From Betaproteobacteria bacterium (GTDB lineage: Bacteria > Pseudomonadota > Gammaproteobacteria > Burkholderiales > SG8-39), in the NCBI GenBank assembly GCA_005884335.1, contig VBCJ01000101.1:1-11548 (forward strand): a DNA stretch of 11,548 nt. The letters are read 5' to 3'. The notes under the pieces were generated by a model. The model saw only the letters and a list, made by a program, of their open reading frames with translations. It did no database searches and had not been told where the DNA came from. Positions 6,711-11,548 of the stretch are shown here, one piece after another. Position numbers and translations under genes: made by a program. Positions within the stretch are counted from its first letter, which is position 1. Each line of letters opens with the position of its first letter.

Positions 6711-7876
6711 TCAGTCCTTGAGCGGGATGTCCTTAAAGACTTTTTTCAAGCAGATTTCGTCCGGATGGATGAAGTCCCTCATATTCGATGCCTGACATCC
6801 GACGCGGTCCGGATCCAGGCTGCCGACGACCGTGGCCCCCTGGTTCGCTGCGATTGCGCGAACGCGCTCTTCCATCGAGACGAGGCTGTTCCCGTAAGGC
6901 GAGCCCATGCTGCCTGAGTGCCTTGCCTTTTGAGGAACGCAAGAAGAACGCCCAGCGCCTCGAGGCGCTTCGGATCGACCGGCCACGCGGCCCGCTTGCT
7001 CATCTTCGCCGCGCGCTGTTCGGAGTCCTGGTCTATGGTGTCCGCGCTGGAGAACATGTTGGTGACGCCGCGCGACAACAGAATCGTTCGGAACGAGGCG
7101 CTGTGTTCCTTCGAGAAGGCCATCGAACCGTCAGCATGAATGACGTCCATGTCGTCCATCGTCGCCGCGTCCACGGGACCTTGCCGTTTTCCGTCGAGCC
7201 GGTACGAGACATGTCTCACGATGTTGTCCACCGACAGCAGGTGCGACCAATATCCCAGGGGAACGACGTCGAGCCAGGACTCCTTATCGATGCCCAGACG
7301 GTCCGCCATCGATCGATACTCGGACCAGAACAGCTTGAATTCGTCGGTCTCGCGCAGCACGGGGTCGATCGGCAGGAAGGTCTTGTAGCGAACGGTCAGC
7401 ACGAGGTTTTTCGGCAGACGCTTGTGCTCGTAGAGCAGCCCGGAAAAGGCGACGAGGTCCTCGAACATGTCGTTGTGGACGAAGCCGTTGTAAAAGGTCT
7501 TCCCGGGAAAAAGATCCGGCGTCGCCAGCTCGAAACGACTGCCTCCGAACACAATGACGTCCGGCGTCCGGGTCATCTGCGCGATCGCCTCGCGCCGCAG
7601 TCCGCGAAAGTCCATGTTCGCGTCGAACACGGCGTAGTTCTTCCCGGAGAGCAGCACGGCAGCAACCTGTCCTTTGCCTGAAGCACTGAAGTGCAGCGGA
7701 TCGAGAAAGTAGTTGGCTCCGGCGATCAACAAGACTCCCGCGCCGACGACCGCAACGAGCGCGGCGAGAAAGCGCCTTGCCGAGAAGCCGACTGCCGCAC
7801 GGCTCGTATCGGCGGCGGTACCACCGCCCGGAGCCTGCGGGACCATTCCATCTACGATCGAACGTACGCTTGACAT
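6711..7876 (-). pseudogene. Membrane-anchored SGNH / DltD-like acyltransferase, frame broken near 6908-6920
   Basis: The gene reads in two frames. The first frame, from ATG 7876 (GGGAG upstream), gives a short cytoplasmic tail, one membrane helix (about 36-55) and a periplasmic domain containing VIVFGGSRFE (107-116). GGSR is the likely nucleophile motif, with Ser113. Its homologous part runs to LAFLKRQG (ending at residue 319); beyond that the frame reads nonsense and ends at 6779. The second frame picks up at MGSPYGNSLVSMEERVRAIA (from 6908) and ends at 6711 with SNMRDFIHP, whose DxxHP is the C-terminal Asp-His pair of SGNH enzymes. A strand and loop normally expected between LKRQG and GSPY appear to be missing, so a small deletion plus frame change is likely. 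DltD, AlgJ/AlgX and PatB relatives take the acyl group handed over by an MBOAT and esterify a surface polymer. A sequencing error remains possible. Confidence 0.75.
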
Positions 7877-7907
7877 GAATTCTCCCTTGAGCGGGATCGC
7901 CGATTCG

Positions 7908-9162
7908 CTATCTCATCTTCTTGAAGCGGTCCCCATGGATATCCTCTGACACGAGAAAGACTTTTTGAGGAATCTTGAAGCGCGGCAGTTTCTCGCGGCA
8001 GTATGCGAACATCCGGTTTCGGAACTCGGAAACGGTTTCGTTCGTCCGCAGCTTGACTTTGGCGGAGACGATCTGACCCGTGATGGGGTTGCTCTCGCCT
8101 TTCACCGCGACGTTTTCCACCCCTTCCATCGCCTGCAATACGCTCTCCACCTCGACGGGGTAGACCTTCTCGCCCCCGACGTTGATGAGCTCCGATTTCC
8201 TCCCCAATATCCGGAAGTACTCCCCGTCGACCTCGACGGCATCGCCGGTCTTGAACCAGCCGTCGGCGGTAAACGGGCTGGCCGCATTCAGATAGCCGAG
8301 CATCGCGGACCTTGCCTTGATCTCGAGCATGCCGTCGACCACCCGGGTCTGGAAGCCGTCGCCGCCGACCTTGACCCACAGGGAGTCGCTCGACCTCGAG
8401 GTCGAGCGCAGGATGCCGATCTCCGACAGGCCGTATGTCTGCAACAACCGGACCTTCGGAAACAGATCGTGAAAGCGCTTCAGCGTGCTCTCAGGCATGA
8501 CCTCGGTTCCGTAGGTCACCAATTCGAGGCTGGAGAGATCGTGACGCCGGTACGCCTCGCTCGCCAAGAGGAGGTTGAGGAAAGTGGGCGAGGTCGGCAG
8601 GAGTTGCACCTTGTGCTTCTCGATCTCCGCGCAGACTGCGTCCGGAAGGCGTTCCTGCACCGTGACGACGCATCCCGCGTTCGAAAGGCTGTAGAGCAGC
8701 GTGTTGATCCCGCCGATGTGGTCGAACAGCAGAAACGTGACGGTCCGCAGCGTCTGGCGCGGGACGGTGAATTTTTCCAGCAGAGGCACCAGATCGTGCA
8801 CGACCGCCTTGCTCTTGCCGGTCGAGCCCGAGGAAAACAATATCAATCCGGGGCGTCGTTCCAGCCGAAGGCGCAGGAGCAGCTCGTGCTCGACGCGGGC
8901 GCCAGTGTTTCTGACCTGCGAAGTCTCGCCATCGGCGAGGCCGATGACGGTCTCCACCTGGGCGATCTCCCTGAACTCGCTCTTCTTGACCTCTACGGAA
9001 GCGGTCAGCGGAACCACGATGCACGACCTTCGGATCAGGGCCAGCACAGCGGGAAACCGCCTCGTAGAGCCAGGCGTAGCGGTAGGCGCGCCCCTGCCAG
9101 ATCACCGCGTCCTTCTCGGGGTTGGCGCGAAGCACATTCATCAGGTGTTCGAGGAAATGCAC
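7908..9162 (-). pseudogene. AMP-forming acyl ligase (DltA-like adenylating enzyme), frame broken near 9045-9050
   Basis: ANL-superfamily enzymes activate a carboxylic acid with ATP and load it on CoA or a carrier-protein phosphopantetheine. The N-terminus starts at GTG 9162, three bases after the SDR stop, and reads MHFLEHLMNVLRANPEKDAV through YEAVSR (residue 38). The rest continues one base shifted from LALIRRSCIVVPLT to the TAG at 7908. In that 379-residue frame lie LILFSSGSTGKSKAVVHD (A3 phosphate loop), QTYGLSEIG (A5), GWFKTGD (A7) and ILGRKSELINVGGEKVYPVEVE (A8 hinge; given as ILGRKSELIN then VGGEKVYPVEVE). The end HGDRFKKMR replaces the usual A10 GK with GD. About 20 residues normally found between the two N-terminal pieces seem absent. 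An internal GTG at 9047 could start a truncated protein. The gene's place beside the carrier protein suggests loading of that carrier. Confidence 0.88.
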
Positions 9163-9165
9163 GGT

Positions 9166-9864
9166 TCAGACACCGCCCAGGTAAATGGTCTGACCGGTGA
9201 TGAACCCGCTCTCCGGCCTCAGGAAGAAGTCGACGGTGTTGGCGACGTCGTCGAACGTCCCCATCCGCGGTATCGCCTGTAGCGAGAGAAGCCGATCGAT
9301 CGTCTGCTTGGGTACCGAGCGAATCAGGTTCGTGGCCAGAGGTCCGGGTCCGACGCAGTTCACCGTGATGCCGAACTCGGCGAACTCTCGCGCCAAGACA
9401 TGCGTCAGCGCCACAACGGCGGATTTCGAGGCGACATAGGCCGCCTCGCCCGCCAGCTTGAGGGGCACGGCCACCGAGGAGAAATTCACGATGCGCCCGT
9501 ACCCTTTCCGTTTCATCAGCTTCGCCGCCTCGCGCGAGAGCAGGAAGGTTCCGACTGCGTTGGTCGCAAGGATTGCGCTCACCGTCGACACCGGCGTGAG
9601 CAGCGAGTGATTCATGGAAGCGATGCCGGCATTGTTGATCAAGTGGTCAAGTCGTCCATACGACCGCCGGATAGCGGAAAACATGGCCTTGACGCCTTTT
9701 TCGTCGGCCACGTCGGTTCCGTAATGGTTGTAGCCCTCGCGGGTCCAGTCGACGGGAGCGCGGCTGCAGCCCACCACCCGATGGCCGAGCCGGAGATAGT
9801 GCTCGGCGAGGTGCCTACCGATGCCGATCCGCGTTCCGGTGATGAGCGTGACCGGCGCGTCCAT
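9166..9864 (-). CDS. Short-chain dehydrogenase/reductase, FabG-like 3-ketoacyl reductase
   Basis: This is a 232-residue classical SDR. The nucleotide-binding motif TGTRIGIG is at 9-16, NNAG at 77-80, the structural Asn at about 102, and the catalytic Ser130, Tyr143 and Lys147 in NFSS...YVASK. The C-terminus ITGQTIYLGGV is typical of FabG-like proteins. In such enzymes NAD(P)H reduces a 3-ketoacyl carrier-protein thioester to the 3-hydroxy form. Position between the carrier and the ligase, with a dehydratase downstream, supports beta-carbon processing of a carrier-bound acyl group. Oxidation in the reverse direction cannot be excluded. The ATG is 18 bases after the carrier stop, with only AGG-like bases upstream, so coupled translation is likely. 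Confidence 0.9.
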   Translation of the reverse strand: MDAPVTLITGTRIGIGRHLAEHYLRLGHRVVGCSRAPVDWTREGYNHYGTDVADEKGVKAMFSAIRRSYGRLDHLINNAGIASMNHSLLTPVSTVSAILATNAVGTFLLSREAAKLMKRKGYGRIVNFSSVAVPLKLAGEAAYVASKSAVVALTHVLAREFAEFGITVNCVGPGPLATNLIRSVPKQTIDRLLSLQAIPRMGTFDDVANTVDFFLRPESGFITGQTIYLGGV

Positions 9865-9882
9865 ACGCCTGCCGAACGCGGA

Positions 9883-10239
9883 TCAAGCGGCCCGCAGCCG
9901 CCGGAGTGCATAGTCCGCCAAAGCGCCGATCGTGCGATACGGGCTGTGTTCCTGGGACATGGCGCCCGGGTCTGCGAGGCTCACGTTCGTGCCGAACTTT
10001 TCCTCGATCGCCTGCTCGACTGCCACGACCAGCGTCACGAGCGCCATCGAGTCGAGGAAGCCGTCGCCGCCGAATAGAGCGGTCGCGGAATCGAGCTGCG
10101 CAGGCGCCTTCAATCCCTGGGTGTTCTTGAGCTGGTTGACGTTGTCGATGATCAGGTCGACGACTTGCCGCATGTCGTCGTCGTGGTGAGGCATCCCGTG
10201 CCGTGCTGCCCGTGCTGCTTCTAGTTGCGCTTGTTCCAA
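9883..10239 (-). CDS. Acyl carrier protein (phosphopantetheine-binding)
   Basis: This is a small carrier protein of 118 residues from the TTG start. The attachment motif is GFLDSMALVTLVVAVEQAIEE (starting at residue 60; the phosphopantetheine Ser is residue 64), followed by KFG and a helix-rich end TIGALADYALRRLRAA. The core of about 95 residues begins near MRQVVDLIIDNV. TTG at 10239 is preferred because AAGGAG lies seven bases upstream; ATG codons at 10194 and 10173 would give a shorter, more standard protein but have no good ribosome site. The extra N-terminus contains an MPHHDDD cluster. As first gene of the operon and next to a ligase, it is probably the DltC-like acyl donor for the pathway and not the housekeeping AcpP. 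Confidence 0.88.
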   Translation of the reverse strand: MEQAQLEAARAARHGMPHHDDDMRQVVDLIIDNVNQLKNTQGLKAPAQLDSATALFGGDGFLDSMALVTLVVAVEQAIEEKFGTNVSLADPGAMSQEHSPYRTIGALADYALRRLRAA

Positions 10240-10246
10240 ACGGAGT

Positions 10247-10252
10247 CTCCTT
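10247..10252 (-). promoter_or_regulatory. Ribosome binding site supporting a TTG start
   Basis: On the - strand this reads AAGGAG, seven bases before TTG 10239. It is the strongest ribosome site in the operon and decides the carrier-protein start in favour of the rare TTG. Confidence 0.7.
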
Positions 10253-10281
10253 CCCTCAAAAAAAGCGGCACCGTATTTCCT

Positions 10282-10310
10282 TTTTTAGTGACTGCCCCGC
10301 TGAATGACAA
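10282..10310 (-). promoter_or_regulatory. Predicted sigma70 promoter of the acylation operon
   Basis: On the - strand TTGTCA (10305-10310, five of six -35 bases) is separated by exactly 17 bases from TAAAAA (10282-10287, four of six -10 bases). Transcription would begin near 10275 and give a leader of about 36 bases that contains the AAGGAG ribosome site. It is the best promoter-like pair seen in the intergenic region. Confidence 0.6.
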
Positions 10311-10379
10311 AACGAATGGAGCGCGCTGAGACTATGGAACTATGGCGAGAGTGTCCATCGGGGGAAACCTTATCGCCGG

Positions 10380-10396
10380 GTCGGGTATGACCCGAC
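10380..10396. repeat. Perfect 17-base inverted repeat in the divergent intergenic region
   Basis: GTCGGGT-ATG-ACCCGAC is a 7-base perfect dyad around three central bases. It lies 100 bases upstream of the beta-oxidation gene start and about 70 bases upstream of the operon -35 box. The size suits a dimeric regulator operator. An RNA hairpin is the alternative, but no T-tract follows on either strand. No known operator is matched. A short direct repeat of ACTATGG (10331-10337 and 10339-10345) lies nearby. Confidence 0.5.
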
Positions 10397-10495
10397 GATC
10401 GTGTAAGGGAAGTACCTACAGAAAAGACTGCCCGCAGATTCGAAAATCGCCGCCGATGGGATAATCGCCGTCACCGTGGAAACGAGGGAGACCGC

Positions 10496-11548
10496 GTGAG
10501 CACCACAATCTACGAACTGCACGGCGTGGTCGCCGTGATCGCGATGAACAATCCGCCCGTCAACGGGCTGGGTTTCGATCTGCGGTGCGACATCGTGGAA
10601 GGGCTCACTCGTGCCGAAGCCGATGCGAACGTGAAGGCCGTGGTGCTGATCGGCACCGCTCGCGCGTTCTCCGGCGGGGCGGATATCCGCGAGTTCGGCT
10701 CGCCCAGGGCCTCCGCGGAGCCCACTCTCAATACGGTGATCCGCATGCTGGAAAGCGCCAAGAAGCCCGTCGTCGCGGCCATCGGTGGCGCCTGTATGGG
10801 CGGCGGGCTGGAACTGGCCATGGGTTGTCACTACCGCGTGGCCGTCAAGGGAGCCCAGATCGCCCTGCCCGAAGTGAAGCTGGGGCTGATGCCCGGCGCG
10901 GGAGGTACGCAGCGCCTGCCCCGGCTCATCGGTGCCGAAGCGGCGCTCGACATGATCGTCTCCGGCAATGCGGTGCCTTCGGAGCAGCTCAAGGACAGCG
11001 GGCTGTTCGATGAAATGGTCGAGCACGATCTGCTGCCGGGGGCCGTCGCATTCGCCAAGAAGGTCGTCGCGGAAGGACGCCCATTGAAGCGCGTGCGCGA
11101 CATGAAAGTGAGTCTCGCCGACGCGGACGGGTTCTTCCGGGCCGCTCGCGATGCGGTCCGCGAGAAGGCAAGAAATTTCCCAGCGCCGCTCAAATGCGTC
11201 GACGCCGTTGCGGCCGCAGTCACGATGCCCTACGAGGAGGGAGCACGCTTCGAGCGTGAATCGTTCCTGGAGTTGATGCAGACTCCGGAATCCCGCGCCT
11301 TGCGCCACGCTTTCTTCGGCGAACGGGCGGCAGCGAAGATTCCCGACGTGCCGGAGGACACGCCGCTGCGCAAGATCGAGAAGGTGGCGGTCATCGGCGC
11401 GGGCACCATGGGCGGGGGCATCACGATGAATTTCCTGAGCGCCGGCATTCCCGTCACCTTGCTGGAGATGAGGCAAGAGGCGCTCGACAGGGGAATTGCG
11501 ATCATCCGCGGGAACTACGAAGCGAGCGCCAAGAAGGGGAGGCTCACC
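10496..11548 (+). CDS. Enoyl-CoA hydratase/3-hydroxyacyl-CoA dehydrogenase fusion (FadB/FadJ type), 3' end outside window
   Basis: The frame is open from GTG 10496 to the window edge (351 codons seen), so the protein is truncated by the window. Residues 1 to about 190 are a crotonase domain: FSGGADIREFG forms the first oxyanion-hole segment, GGACMGGGLELAMGC carries Glu106, and LPEVKLGLMPGAGGTQRLP carries Glu126. The 20-residue spacing of these two Glu matches the catalytic pair of rat enoyl-CoA hydratase (144/164). From about 295 the NAD-binding domain of 3-hydroxyacyl-CoA dehydrogenase begins with VAVIGAGTMGGGI (GxGxxG at 301-306). The full enzyme would hydrate enoyl-CoA and oxidise 3-hydroxyacyl-CoA in fatty-acid beta-oxidation. 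GAGGGAG upstream supports the GTG. A GATAAT at 10460-10465 is a possible -10 box, without a convincing -35. The gene is transcribed away from the acylation operon. Confidence 0.93.
   Translation, partial: MSTTIYELHGVVAVIAMNNPPVNGLGFDLRCDIVEGLTRAEADANVKAVVLIGTARAFSGGADIREFGSPRASAEPTLNTVIRMLESAKKPVVAAIGGACMGGGLELAMGCHYRVAVKGAQIALPEVKLGLMPGAGGTQRLPRLIGAEAALDMIVSGNAVPSEQLKDSGLFDEMVEHDLLPGAVAFAKKVVAEGRPLKRVRDMKVSLADADGFFRAARDAVREKARNFPAPLKCVDAVAAAVTMPYEEGARFERESFLELMQTPESRALRHAFFGERAAAKIPDVPEDTPLRKIEKVAVIGAGTMGGGITMNFLSAGIPVTLLEMRQEALDRGIAIIRGNYEASAKKGRLT

Noticed and set aside
6711..9162. Programmed frameshifting in the SGNH and ligase genes
   Set aside because: No slippery heptamer followed by a stem or pseudoknot was seen at either junction, and protein segments appear to be missing, which programmed shifting would not explain.
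7965..9200. Plus-strand open frame of 411 codons opposite the ligase
   Set aside because: The opposite strand holds clear adenylation motifs; the + product is an antisense shadow rich in Arg, Gln and His.
10370..11476. Minus-strand open frame of 368 codons at the right end
   Set aside because: It is the shadow of the crotonase/dehydrogenase gene, whose true + frame has no stop before the window edge.
1..11548. CRISPR array, insertion sequence or phage genes
   Set aside because: No spaced direct repeats, terminal inverted repeats, transposase or phage-like proteins were found.

Overview
The window is GC-rich and compact, and reads as a proteobacterial chromosome, most likely betaproteobacterial. 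The pointers are a full-length primary sigma factor of RpoD type with a long Lys/Ala/Arg-rich N-terminal extension, a CAT-anticodon tRNA just downstream, and a FadB/FadJ-type fused beta-oxidation enzyme. The assignment rests on recognised protein style, not on a database search.

Left part (1-3190, + strand): rpoD is nearly complete in the window, with its start 17 bases from the edge. A hairpin overlaps its stop codon. A tRNA-Ile2(CAT) gene without an encoded CCA follows, then a small gene for an exported NTF2/SnoaL-like protein.

Middle part (3203-10239, - strand): seven genes lie head to tail with gaps of 3 to 40 bases and are probably one operon. In transcription order they are a carrier protein, an SDR ketoreductase-like protein, an AMP-forming acyl ligase, a membrane-anchored SGNH (DltD-like) protein, a soluble DUF2156/MprF-C-terminus-like GNAT, a stand-alone polyketide-type dehydratase, and an MBOAT O-acyltransferase. 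Ligase + carrier + MBOAT + SGNH is the architecture of the Gram-positive Dlt D-alanylation pathway. Here it is combined with a reductase, a dehydratase and an aminoacyltransferase-like protein, but with no ketosynthase. I infer a pathway that loads an acyl group on a carrier protein, edits its beta carbon, carries it across the inner membrane and esterifies it to an unknown surface glycan or lipid.

Two of the seven genes, the ligase and the SGNH protein, each carry a frame change. Each break falls where about 20 residues of the expected fold also seem to be missing. Either the pathway is decaying or the sequence has errors there; the other five frames are intact.

Right part (10240-11548): a 256-base divergent intergenic region holds a good sigma70-type promoter for the operon and a perfect 17-base palindromic element. 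Beyond it, on the + strand, lies the 5' part of an enoyl-CoA hydratase/3-hydroxyacyl-CoA dehydrogenase gene that runs off the window.
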